Origin: Pelorhabdus rhamnosifermentans
GTDB taxonomy: Bacteria > Bacillota > Negativicutes > UMGS1260
Direction: 5' to 3'
Assembly: GCF_018835585.1 (NCBI RefSeq)
Contig: NZ_JAHGVE010000004.1
Coordinates: 62,001 to 126,000 of the forward strand
DNA: 64,000 bases
The notes under the pieces are model-generated. The model worked only from the letters and a program-made list of their open reading frames with translations. It was not told where the DNA came from and ran no database searches. Each line of letters starts with the position of its first letter. Within the stretch, counting starts at the first letter, position 1. Positions 54,097 through 61,860 of the stretch are shown here, piece after piece. A program made the translations under genes and the position numbers.

Positions 54097-54232
54097 AACC
54101 TTGAAAGAAGTCGTGAAAAAATTTTTTCGAGCAGAGTGTCCGTACATTCAATGCGTTGTGCCTGTTTTTGAAGTAAGTGAAGACTTGATTCAGCAGGCCT
54201 TGCATATTTTAAGACAGGGGAATATAGTATGA
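54097..54232 (+). pseudogene. Nfu-like protein remnant (copy A)
   Basis: Matches the last ~45 codons of the Nfu-like gene copy B (62008-62145) but lacks the first half including the CxxC. Joined to the 4hbD remnant at AAACCTTGAAAG. The deletion that made this junction removed ~2.74 kb, including the 50-residue ORF and abfD. Confidence 0.9.
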
Positions 54233-54257
54233 TGAAGCGAAGTGTTTCTAAAATAGG

Positions 54258-54300
54258 AGGACCTGACAGTGACATGATTGATACTGCCAGGTCCTTTATT
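54258..54300 (+). terminator. Terminator at the end of copy A
   Basis: AGGACCTGACAGT pairs with ACTGCCAGGTCCT (54258-54270 with 54283-54295, one A-C mismatch); same hairpin as 62187-62226. Confidence 0.85.
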
Positions 54301-54405
54301 ATATAAAAAAATTTATTGAACTTATTTGTTTCGTTGATCAGAAATTTATCTTGCCTGAAAGTGTTTTTAGACGAAAATATTATCACAAAATATTATCAGA
54401 TTTAT

Positions 54406-54434
54406 TTGACTTGTTCTTTAATATATGCTATTTA
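54406..54434 (+). promoter_or_regulatory. Promoter of riboswitch stub 3
   Basis: TTGACT at 54406-54411, 17-base spacer, TATTTA at 54429-54434; matches the promoter at 62318. Confidence 0.65.
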
Positions 54435-54459
54435 AAAATCATAAGTAATAAATTTAAAA

Positions 54460-54482
54460 TTTCATATAGATGGAAATAGGTG
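54460..54482 (+). other. Cobalamin riboswitch 3, 5' stub only
   Basis: TTTCATATAGATGGAAATAG then GTGCC, identical in layout to the start of riboswitch 6 (62372), then the homology stops at 54482. Marks the right end of segment A. Confidence 0.85.
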
Positions 54483-54765
54483 CCATTGCATTGACGATAA
54501 ATTTTACGCTTAATTCCGTAGTAGCTCTTCTACTCACACAAATAGACACGATTGTCAAAGCCGCTGCGCCGGCAGCAGTAAACAAGATTATTGCTCATTT
54601 GGAGTCGGAAGAAAAAACCTTGTCCAGCTTTTTTGTGACCAAAATTCGAGACCCATTGAGGTGATGCTGTTAACCGATATCGAAACAACGGTTGTGTCTG
54701 AATTATCAGCTGGTTTAACTACCGCACTACAAGATATACTTAAAAAATTAGAAAGCCAAAAATAA
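54483..54765 (+). other. Broken unrecognised coding stretch
   Basis: From 54483 one frame reads IALTINFTLNSVVALLLTQ and continues to a stop at 54662-54664; after a one-base shift near 54652 a second frame continues IEVMLLTDIETTVVSELSAG and stops at 54763-54765. Together they look like the C-terminal part of one protein split by a frameshift. I do not recognise the family. The next ~120 bases to 54886 hold nothing I can name. Confidence 0.4.
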
Positions 54766-54886
54766 TGATTTTAGCCCAGAAGATGTATCGCGGGATTTTT
54801 ATTGATTATTTTTTAGTGCGGCAGCAAGCTGGGTTAACTCAAGGGTTCGGTCGCTGCGTGGTAAGGTGATGTTATGTGGGCATACA

Positions 54887-55114
54887 TTAATACACCGCTT
54901 TTAGCCAGGCGTTCGGATGGGAAGTGCAAGTGCCGCCGCATCCTTTGCTTGTAACTTCATTGGGAATTGCTATGTTCGGATAAAAATAAATGGTTACTAT
55001 GCCAAGAATAAGCAGAATCGTTACTAACAATAATCCCCATGCTAAGAGGGCTTCTTTCGAGTACCAATAAGAAAAGAGTAGTTGCCAAGAACTTGCAGGA
55101 GTTAATTTATGCAT
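54887..55114 (-). CDS. Small single-helix membrane protein with CGGTC motif
   Basis: 75 residues from the ATG at 55114, with GAGGAGG spaced 6 bases upstream on the - strand. One central transmembrane helix (about 23-47, WGLLLVTILLILGIVTIYFY), then SKGCGGTCTSHPNAW near the C terminus. The two close cysteines could bind metal or a cofactor, or be redox active. No family recognised. It separates segment A from segment B. Confidence 0.6.
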   Translation of the reverse strand: MHKLTPASSWQLLFSYWYSKEALLAWGLLLVTILLILGIVTIYFYPNIAIPNEVTSKGCGGTCTSHPNAWLKAVY

Positions 55115-55221
55115 GAGTAGCCTCCTCAATGGAAAATAACTACAGATAAAGGAGTATATGTATTAGTAAGTGCGTCATATGCCAAACTGAAATGAAACAT
55201 GATTCTCATGGTTAAATTCTT

Positions 55222-55250
55222 TTGACGGATAAATTTATCTGTGTTAGAAT
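55222..55250 (+). promoter_or_regulatory. Promoter of the 4-hydroxybutyrate operon
   Basis: TTGACG at 55222-55227, 17-base spacer, TAGAAT at 55245-55250. Confidence 0.85.
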
Positions 55251-55282
55251 AATAACAAGAAAATTTATTAATTTAATAAAAA

Positions 55283-55490
55283 TTTCATAACGATGGAAAT
55301 AGGTGCCCTTAGGGGCTTAATAGGGAAGTCCGGTAAAATACCGGCGCGGTCCCGCCACTGTAATGGGAAGCAAACTCAAAAAATGCCACTGAGACGAATT
55401 GTCTTGGGAAGGTTTGAGGAAGCGATGATCCAGAGCCAGGAGAACTGCCTATTTAACAGTCGCCGTTTGACCTGCGAGAGATGGGGAGGA
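55283..55490 (+). promoter_or_regulatory. Cobalamin riboswitch 4 (complete, first of tandem pair)
   Basis: AAATAGGTGCC, AATAGGGAAGTCCGGT, ACCGGCGCGGTCCCGCCACT, GTAATGGGAAGCAAAC, GATGATCC and B12 box AGAGCCAGGAGAACTGCC all present. GTAAAATACC here against GTGAAATACC in the others, a single-base difference in the L-arm region. Confidence 0.95.
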
Positions 55491-55525
55491 GATTGGTACG
55501 ATAGCTTTTTTATTGTACTTATTTT

Positions 55526-55560
55526 ATCCCAGTATCGTTGATACTGGGATTTATGTTTTT
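55526..55560 (+). terminator. First terminator after riboswitch 4
   Basis: ATCCCAGTATC / GATACTGGGAT 11-bp perfect stem (55526-55536 with 55540-55550), GTT loop. A second hairpin (AAAAACATCTCC ... GGAAGATGTTTTT) follows at 55568-55605. Confidence 0.9.
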
Positions 55561-55730
55561 AGTTATTAAAAACATCTCCTGGATAGCCGGAAGATGTTTT
55601 TTTTATAATGTTTTTCTCTTTATCCGAGAGCGATAATGAGGGGGATGTGGAAGGCTTTACCCTTTCATGTTGATACCTTCATTGTCTAGCTTAGGAATTT
55701 TATGTAATTAAAAATTTTGTCTAATAAAAA

Positions 55731-55938
55731 TTTCATAACGATGGAAATAGGTGCCCTGAGGGGCTTAATAGGGAAGTCCGGTGAAATACCGGCGCGGTCC
55801 CGCCACTGTAATGGGAAGCAAACTCAAGAAATGCCACTGAGACGAATTGTCTTGGGAAGGTTTGAGGAAGCGATGATCCAGAGCCAGGAGAACTGCCTAT
55901 TTAACAGTCGCCGTTTGACCTGCGAGAGATGGGGAGGA
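55731..55938 (+). promoter_or_regulatory. Cobalamin riboswitch 5 (complete, second of tandem pair)
   Basis: Same blocks as riboswitch 4 with only a few base changes; B12 box AGAGCCAGGAGAACTGCC at 55879-55896. Directly controls abfT and the genes after it. With riboswitch 4 it forms two complete aptamer-terminator modules in series. Confidence 0.95.
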
Positions 55939-55971
55939 GATTTGTACAATAGCTTTTTATTGTACTTATTC

Positions 55972-56008
55972 TATCCCAGTATTATTGATACTGGGATAGA
56001 TGTTTTTA
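55972..56008 (+). terminator. First terminator after riboswitch 5
   Basis: TATCCCAGTA pairs with TACTGGGATA (55972-55981 with 55989-55998); a second hairpin (AAAAACATCTCC ... AGAAGATGTTTTT) follows at 56014-56052. From there to 56209 only the conserved leader tail and ribosome site are seen. Confidence 0.9.
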
Positions 56009-56209
56009 GATATTAAAAACATCTCCTGGTTTGAAGGCCAGAAGATGTTTTTTTTATAATATTTCTCTTTTTACCCGAGAGCGATAATGAGGGGGATATG
56101 GAAGGTTTAACCCTTTCACGTTAATAACCCTCATTGTCTAGCTTAGGGATCTATAGAATCAGAAATTTTGTTTAACGAACAACAAATTACAAAAAGGAGA
56201 GGATTTATT

Positions 56210-57505
56210 TTGAATGATTGGAGACCTAGTTATCAGAGTAGATGCATGTCAGCTCAGCAAGCGGTGCAACATGTTAAGTCTGGTGATCGAGTGGTAATTG
56301 GTCATGCCTGTGGCGAACCGCCTACTTTAGTCGAAGCTTTAGTTGAGCGGGCACCGGAATTGGAAAATGTGGAAATTGTTCATATGGTTGCAATGGGATC
56401 AGCCAAGTATGCTCAGCCTGGTATGGAAAAAAGTTTTCGCCACAATGCGCTGTTTGTGGGGGCAACGACACGTAAGGCTGTGGCAGAAAAGCGGGGCGAT
56501 TTTACACCTTGCTTCTTTTCAGAAGTTCCCCGCCTGTTTCGAAATGGCCTATTATCTGTCGATGTTGTGCTTATGCAAGTAACGCCACCGGATGAGCATG
56601 GGTTTTGCAGTTTTGGTGTATCAGACGATTATACAAAAGCTGCGGCAGAAAGTGCTAAACTTGTGATCGCACAAGTCAATCGGTTCTTACCGTGGACAGG
56701 TGGAGACAGAATTCATGTCAGTGAGATTGATTGTTTTGTGGAAAAAGATGAGGCTATAGTGGAACTTCAGCCGCCTCCGATTCATGATGTTGAAAAAGCA
56801 ATCGGTAAAAATGTTGCCAGTTTGGTTGAGAACGGAGCAACATTGCAATTAGGAATTGGCGCTATTCCTGATGCTGTGCTGCTGTTTTTAAAAGATAAAG
56901 AAGATTTGGGTTTGCATTCGGAAATGTTTTCTGATGGTGTTGTTGAATTGGCCGAGGCCGGTGTGATGACAAACCGCAAGAAAACGCTGCACCCAGGAAA
57001 ATTTGTTGCCACTTTTTTAATGGGAACACGCAAGTTGTATGACTTTGTCGATAATAATCCTGATGTGGAAATGTATGGGGTAGATTATGTCAATGATCCC
57101 TATATCATTGGTCAAATCGATAATATGGTTTCGATTAATTCGGCATTGCAAGTCGATCTTATGGGACAAGTGAACGCCGAGATGATTGGTACCAAACAAT
57201 TTAGCGGTGTGGGAGGACAGGTTGACTTTACTCGCGGGGCCAGTCGCTCGCGTAATGGCAAAGCGATTATCGCTATGCCTTCGACAGCCTCGCATGGTAA
57301 GATTTCTCGTATTGTGTGTCAGTTAGATACGGGGGCAGCTGTGACGACATCGCGTAATGATGTGCAGTATATTGTGACTGAGTACGGTATTGCCGATTTA
57401 CGCGGCAAATGCCTGCGGGAGCGAGCCAAGGCTTTAATTGCCGTGAGTCATCCTGATTTTCGGTCGACCTTATTAGCCCAGGCAACAGAGCAAGGATTGA
57501 TTTAA
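56210..57505 (+). CDS. abfT: 4-hydroxybutyrate CoA-transferase
   Basis: Moves CoA from acetyl-CoA (or butyryl-CoA) to 4-hydroxybutyrate. 431 residues from TTG 56210, with AGGAGAGG 7 bases upstream; an upstream ATG at 56168 lies before that site. Family I CoA-transferase: LGIGAIPDAVL, catalytic E238 in HSEMFSDG, GTKQFSGVGGQVDFTRGAS (in parts), AVTTSRNDVQYIVTEYGIA. Matches the clostridial AbfT/Cat2 pattern. Behind two tandem cobalamin riboswitches; sucD follows 33 bases later. Confidence 0.94.
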   Translation: MNDWRPSYQSRCMSAQQAVQHVKSGDRVVIGHACGEPPTLVEALVERAPELENVEIVHMVAMGSAKYAQPGMEKSFRHNALFVGATTRKAVAEKRGDFTPCFFSEVPRLFRNGLLSVDVVLMQVTPPDEHGFCSFGVSDDYTKAAAESAKLVIAQVNRFLPWTGGDRIHVSEIDCFVEKDEAIVELQPPPIHDVEKAIGKNVASLVENGATLQLGIGAIPDAVLLFLKDKEDLGLHSEMFSDGVVELAEAGVMTNRKKTLHPGKFVATFLMGTRKLYDFVDNNPDVEMYGVDYVNDPYIIGQIDNMVSINSALQVDLMGQVNAEMIGTKQFSGVGGQVDFTRGASRSRNGKAIIAMPSTASHGKISRIVCQLDTGAAVTTSRNDVQYIVTEYGIADLRGKCLRERAKALIAVSHPDFRSTLLAQATEQGLI

Positions 57506-57538
57506 TTAAAATTACATAGCGGAAGGAATGAATAAAAC

Positions 57539-58906
57539 ATGGAGAAACAGTACTCAATAAGTGAATTAATTAACAAAGCAAAAATTGCCCAGCAAATTTT
57601 TGCGGGCTATACACAAGAGCAAGTCGATCAATTGGTTCGTGTCATAGGCAAAGTCGTTTATGACAATGCCGAAATGTTGGCTCGTGAAACGGTCGATGAA
57701 ACGAGAATGGGCGTTTATGAAGACAAGGTAGTCAAATGCAAAGGCAAGTCACGGACAATCTGGAATAGCTTAAAAGGGAAAAAATCTGTCGGCATCATTA
57801 AAGAAGAACCAGAGAAAGGCCTCGTATATGTGGCAAAGCCGAAGGGGGTTATTGGTGCGATTACTCCAACGACGAATCCCATCGTTACGCCCATGTGCAA
57901 TGCCATGTTTGCTGTGAAAGGGCGTAATGCCATTATTGTTGCACCTCATCCAAGATCAAAAAAATGCTCCACACACACGGTACAGCTCATTAATGCTGAA
58001 TTGAAAAAACTGGGTGCTCCGGAAAATGTCATTCAGATTATTGAAGAACCCAGTATCGAAAAGACGCAGGAATTAATGCAATCCGTTGATGTTGTTGTGG
58101 CTACAGGTGGCGCCGGCATGGTGAAATCGGCCTATTCAAGCGGAAAACCTTCCTATGGTGTGGGTCCTGGCAATGTTCAGGTTATTATGGACCGCGATTA
58201 TGATGATAACCAGGCTGCGCAGGATATTATTGCTGGTAAAAAATTTGATAATGGCATTATTTGTTCAGGTGAGCAATGCATTATTGCACCGGCTGAGAAA
58301 CATGCTGAGATTATGAAATTATTTGTGAAAAATGGTGCTTGCTATTTTGACGATGAAGCGATAGTAGACAAATTTAGACAAGTGATGTTTATTGATGGTA
58401 CTATTAACGGAAAAATCGTCGGACAGTCTGTTAAGTTTATTGCTAATCTTGCCGGAGTACCTGTACCGGAAGGTTCCCAAGTCATTATTTTAAAAGCCAA
58501 AGGCAGGGGCAGTGCCGATATTCTTTGCCGGGAAAAAATGTGTCCCGTTATGATTACCTTTGCTTATGAGACGTTTGAAGATGCGATTGATATTGCGAAA
58601 ACTAATTTATTGTATGAAGGTGCGGGTCATTCCGCTGTCGTGCATTCCAACAATAAGGAACACATTATTCAGGCCGGTTTAGCGCTTCCATTTAGTCGTC
58701 TGACGATTAATCAGCCTTCTTCCACGAATGCCGGAGGCAGTTTTTATAATGGTTTCAACCCTACGACAACCTTAGGTTGCGGTTCATGGGGCAACAACAG
58801 TATTTCCGAAAATCTAACGTATACTCACTTAATTAATATATCGCGTATTGGCTATTTCAATAAAGATGCCAAGGTTCCTACGGATGAGGAAATTTGGTCG
58901 CTCTAA
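57539..58906 (+). CDS. sucD: CoA-acylating succinate semialdehyde dehydrogenase, copy B
   Basis: 455 residues, the operon copy. Reduces succinyl-CoA to succinate semialdehyde with NAD(P)H. Catalytic C242 in NGIICSGEQC; GVIGAITPTTNPIVTPM; GVGPGNVQVIMDRD; TTLGCGSWGNNS. Keeps the normal S-G after the nucleophile, unlike copy A. ATG 57539 follows GGAAGGAAT. Its product is the substrate of the dehydrogenase encoded next. Confidence 0.95.
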   Translation: MEKQYSISELINKAKIAQQIFAGYTQEQVDQLVRVIGKVVYDNAEMLARETVDETRMGVYEDKVVKCKGKSRTIWNSLKGKKSVGIIKEEPEKGLVYVAKPKGVIGAITPTTNPIVTPMCNAMFAVKGRNAIIVAPHPRSKKCSTHTVQLINAELKKLGAPENVIQIIEEPSIEKTQELMQSVDVVVATGGAGMVKSAYSSGKPSYGVGPGNVQVIMDRDYDDNQAAQDIIAGKKFDNGIICSGEQCIIAPAEKHAEIMKLFVKNGACYFDDEAIVDKFRQVMFIDGTINGKIVGQSVKFIANLAGVPVPEGSQVIILKAKGRGSADILCREKMCPVMITFAYETFEDAIDIAKTNLLYEGAGHSAVVHSNNKEHIIQAGLALPFSRLTINQPSSTNAGGSFYNGFNPTTTLGCGSWGNNSISENLTYTHLINISRIGYFNKDAKVPTDEEIWSL

Positions 58907-58931
58907 TTTATAAAAGAGGAGGAGATTGAAT

Positions 58932-60050
58932 ATGCAGATGCTTCAGGTAAGACCTCAGATTCATCAGTTTAATCACGTACAGGAATTCGCTGAGTTTTTC
59001 AATATCGGAGCAGGAGATTTTATTTTAACTCATGAGTTTCTTTATACGCCGTATTTGAAGGAATTACATCTTGACGCGGATTTTTTGTTTCAAGAAAAAT
59101 ATGGTGTAGGTGAACCATCTGATGAGATGATTGATGCGATTATCCAGGCGATGGAAGGGAAAGAATACAAACGGATTATTGCCATTGGCGGCGGTACAGT
59201 AATTGACATTGCAAAGCTTTTGACAATAAAGGATGCAAAACATGCACTAGACTTATTTGAAAAAAAGATTCCTTTAATCAAAAGTCGGGAATTGATTCTT
59301 GTCCCAACGACTTGCGGAACAGGCAGCGAAGTGACGAATGTTTCTATTGCTGAAATTAAGTCCAAACATACTAAGATGGGGCTTGCCGTGGATGAACTTT
59401 ACGCGAATCATGCTGTACTCATTCCTGAACTTGTGCGAGGTCTTCCGTACAAATTTTTTGTTACCAGTTCCATTGATGCCTTGATTCATGGCGTCGAATC
59501 ATTCGTTTCTCCCAAATCCAATGCGTTTACTGAACTGTTTAGCTTGAAAGCCATTGAGACGATTATCAAAGGTTATCAACAAATTATTGAGCGAGGGCCT
59601 GATTATCGACTGAATATTTTGTCCAATTTCGCCTTTGGGAGCACTTGGGCGGGGGTTGCTTTTGCAAATACAGGAGTTGGCGCTGTCCATGCTATGTCCT
59701 ATCCACTTGGCGGAAATTATCATGTCCCGCATGGTGAAGCCAATTATCAATTTTTTATTGAAGTGTTTAAAACCTATAATCATAAGCAGCCTAACGGTAA
59801 AATTAAGGAGTTAAATGAATTTTTAGGCAAAATATTGGCAGTGGATGATATTTCTTGCGTATACGACAAATTAGCTGAGCTACTTGAGCAGCTGTTAAAT
59901 CGCAAGCCACTTCGTGAATATGGCATGAAGGAAGAAGAAATTGAGACGTTTACGGACAATGTTATTTCAGGACAACAGCGATTGCTTGTCAATAATTATG
60001 TCCCATTGAGTCGAAATGAAATTCGCGATATCTTTCATGCGCTATATTAA
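58932..60050 (+). CDS. 4-hydroxybutyrate dehydrogenase (iron-dependent alcohol dehydrogenase family)
   Basis: Reduces succinate semialdehyde to 4-hydroxybutyrate. 372 residues from ATG 58932, with GAGGAGG 8 bases upstream. Group III ADH features: IGGGTVIDIAK NAD loop, PTTCGTGSEVTN, metal residues in SSIDALIHGVESF and AMSYPLGGNYHVPHGEANY. Closest by pattern to clostridial 4HbD. 25 bases after sucD. Confidence 0.93.
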   Translation: MQMLQVRPQIHQFNHVQEFAEFFNIGAGDFILTHEFLYTPYLKELHLDADFLFQEKYGVGEPSDEMIDAIIQAMEGKEYKRIIAIGGGTVIDIAKLLTIKDAKHALDLFEKKIPLIKSRELILVPTTCGTGSEVTNVSIAEIKSKHTKMGLAVDELYANHAVLIPELVRGLPYKFFVTSSIDALIHGVESFVSPKSNAFTELFSLKAIETIIKGYQQIIERGPDYRLNILSNFAFGSTWAGVAFANTGVGAVHAMSYPLGGNYHVPHGEANYQFFIEVFKTYNHKQPNGKIKELNEFLGKILAVDDISCVYDKLAELLEQLLNRKPLREYGMKEEEIETFTDNVISGQQRLLVNNYVPLSRNEIRDIFHALY

Positions 60051-60144
60051 TTTGGACAAAAATTTCGGAATTTATTCGTTTTTTGTCATAATCTAGCGGT
60101 ATAAAAAAATAGCTATATGATTGGCGAAAAAGGAGTGAAGTATC

Positions 60145-60297
60145 ATGTCAAATGGTAAGCTGCCGGAAGAAAACACAACGACTGTTACAGAAGACAGTAA
60201 TATAGAGTCTGATTCAGAACGAGAGCGCTTAGATAAACAAGCTGTAGAAGAATTTTTAAAGGAATTTGTTTTTATTTCTTTTAAACGACCGCAATGA
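60145..60297 (+). CDS. Small acidic protein between 4hbD and abfD
   Basis: 50 residues from ATG 60145 with AAAGGAGTG upstream. Acidic and Thr/Ser-rich (TTTVTEDSNIESDSERERL), then a short amphipathic C-terminal helix (EEFLKEFVFISFKR). No known family. Sits in the operon 50 bases before abfD; lost with abfD in copy A. Position suggests a role with the dehydratase or simply a small partner; not proven. Confidence 0.6.
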   Translation: MSNGKLPEENTTTVTEDSNIESDSERERLDKQAVEEFLKEFVFISFKRPQ

Positions 60298-60346
60298 GTT
60301 AGGCGTTAGTTTATCAAGCTAATAAAAATATGAGGGGGTAATTTTT

Positions 60347-61813
60347 ATGACTTTAAAAACACCTGAACAGTATGAGGAAAGCCTAAGAAAACTCAATTTA
60401 AAGGTTTATTTGCAAGGGGAGCTTGTTGAAAATCCAGTCGATCATCCTATTATTCGTCCTTCTATGAATTCCGTCAAGGCCACTTATGAATTAGCGCAAG
60501 ATCCAGAGTATGCTGAATTGATGACAGCTACTTCTTATTTGACAGGCGAAAAAGTAAATCGTTTTTGCCATTTGCATCAAAGTCCGGCTGATTTGGTGAA
60601 GAAAGTAAAAATGCAGCGCTTGTTAGGCCAAAAAACTGCGGCCTGTTTCCAGCGTTGCGTCGGTATGGATGCCATTAATGCTGTGGACAGTGTGACTTTT
60701 GAAATGGATGAAAAGCTGGGTACTCAGTATCATAAGCATTTTGAAAAATTCTTGCGTCAAATGCAACAGGAAGACTGGACTGTGGACGGAGCCATGACAG
60801 ATCCGAAAGGGGATCGTTATTTGGCACCAAGCAAACAGGCTGATCCTGATTTGTTTGTTCATATTGTAGAAAGACGGAAAGACGGTATTGTTGTTTGCGG
60901 TGCAAAAGCGCATCAAACAGGAGCTATTAATTCTCACTGGATTTTAGTGATGCCGACCATTTCCATGGGCAAAGATGATGCGGATTATGCCGTCAGCTTC
61001 TGTGCTCCTGCTGATGAAAAAGGTATTTTCTATATTTATGGACGGCAGTCGTGCGATACGCGCAAACTCGAAGGCGATACGATTGATGTAGGCAATAAGA
61101 AATTTGGTGGTCATGAAGCCTTGATGGTCTTTGATCATGTCTTTATTCCGTGGGAAAATGTCTTTATGGCTGGGGAGACGGAATTTAGCGGTCTTCTTGT
61201 GGAACGTTTTGCAGGTTATCATCGTCAAAGTTACGGCGGCTGTAAAGTCGGCGTAGGGGATGTGCTTATTGGAGCAGCGGCTCTTGCGGCAGATTATAAT
61301 GGTGCAGCTCGGGCATCGCATATTAAAGATAAACTGATTGAAATGCAGCACTTAAATGAAACTCTTTATGCCTGCGGCATTGCTTGTTCGGCTGAAGGAC
61401 ATAAAACAGCCTCAGGGACGTATCTCATTGATTTACTGCTTGCCAATGTATGTAAGCAAAATGTTACGCGGTTCCCTTATGAAATTGCGCGTTTAGCAGA
61501 AGATATTGCCGGTGGACTCATGGTAACGCTGCCATCGCAAAAAGATCTGAATCATCCTGTTATTGGCAAAGTGGTTGAAAAATACTTTAAAGGTGTGGCG
61601 TCGATTCCGACAGAATGGCGGATGCGCATCTTACGGCTGATTGAAAACATTACGTTAGGCACGGCAGCTGTAGGTTATCGGACAGAATCTATGCATGGTG
61701 CGGGATCGCCGCAGGCCCAACGGATTATGATAGCCCGTCAGGGAAATATTGAGGCGAAAAAAGAATTAGCTAAGGTCATTGCTGGTATTACTGATCAAGG
61801 TGCAGCGAAATAA
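60347..61813 (+). CDS. abfD: 4-hydroxybutyryl-CoA dehydratase / vinylacetyl-CoA delta-isomerase
   Basis: Radical FAD/[4Fe-4S] enzyme that dehydrates 4-hydroxybutyryl-CoA to crotonyl-CoA. 488 residues, full length. Cluster ligands are visible: C100 and C104 (AACFQRCVG), H292 and C299 (GYHRQSYGGCK), the three Cys and one His pattern known for Clostridium aminobutyricum AbfD. FAD-binding segments HQTGAINSHWILVMPT and ARLAEDIAGGLMVTLPS are present. ATG 60347 after GAGGGGG. Oxygen-sensitive in known members. Defines the pathway. Confidence 0.96.
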   Translation: MTLKTPEQYEESLRKLNLKVYLQGELVENPVDHPIIRPSMNSVKATYELAQDPEYAELMTATSYLTGEKVNRFCHLHQSPADLVKKVKMQRLLGQKTAACFQRCVGMDAINAVDSVTFEMDEKLGTQYHKHFEKFLRQMQQEDWTVDGAMTDPKGDRYLAPSKQADPDLFVHIVERRKDGIVVCGAKAHQTGAINSHWILVMPTISMGKDDADYAVSFCAPADEKGIFYIYGRQSCDTRKLEGDTIDVGNKKFGGHEALMVFDHVFIPWENVFMAGETEFSGLLVERFAGYHRQSYGGCKVGVGDVLIGAAALAADYNGAARASHIKDKLIEMQHLNETLYACGIACSAEGHKTASGTYLIDLLLANVCKQNVTRFPYEIARLAEDIAGGLMVTLPSQKDLNHPVIGKVVEKYFKGVASIPTEWRMRILRLIENITLGTAAVGYRTESMHGAGSPQAQRIMIARQGNIEAKKELAKVIAGITDQGAAK

Positions 61814-61860
61814 GGTTCTGTCGTGAAAATAAGTGTAGATGAAGACGGGCGGGAAATGCA

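Larger units (their letters stand above)
51568..54482 (+). repeat. Segmental duplication, copy A (decayed 4-hydroxybutyrate operon)
   Basis: Same order as copy B (55206-62401): CATGGTTAAATTTTTTTGAC promoter block, cobalamin riboswitch, terminators, abfT, sucD, 4hbD, nfu, terminator, promoter, start of the next riboswitch. Two large deletions relative to B: ~1.08 kb inside abfT and ~2.74 kb from 4hbD to nfu. Ends at GGTGCC of a riboswitch. Confidence 0.9.
55274..55721 (+). repeat. Tandem leader repeat, unit 1 (448 bp)
   Basis: TAATAAAAATTTCATAACG begins here and again at 55722. Unit holds a full cobalamin riboswitch, two terminators and the conserved ~120-base tail ending TCATTGTCTAGCTTAGG. 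Confidence 0.92.
55722..56170 (+). repeat. Tandem leader repeat, unit 2
   Basis: Near-identical second copy of 55274-55721, offset 448 bases. It does not include a second TTGACG promoter, because that lies left of the repeat border. Its tail runs into the abfT ribosome site. Confidence 0.92.

Noticed and set aside
54470-54664. 64-codon frame starting in riboswitch stub 3
   Set aside because: Its ATG belongs to the riboswitch stub; the coding-like part is a broken fragment of an older gene, so listed as such and not as a gene.
55293-55541. Open frame MEIGALRGLIGKSGKIP... within riboswitch 4
   Set aside because: It is the riboswitch read as codons; the same false frame appears in riboswitch 5, and no ribosome site precedes it.
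55717-56016. 99-codon open frame across riboswitch 5
   Set aside because: Covers the aptamer and terminator; repeat of the frame in riboswitch 4. RNA structure explains the conservation.
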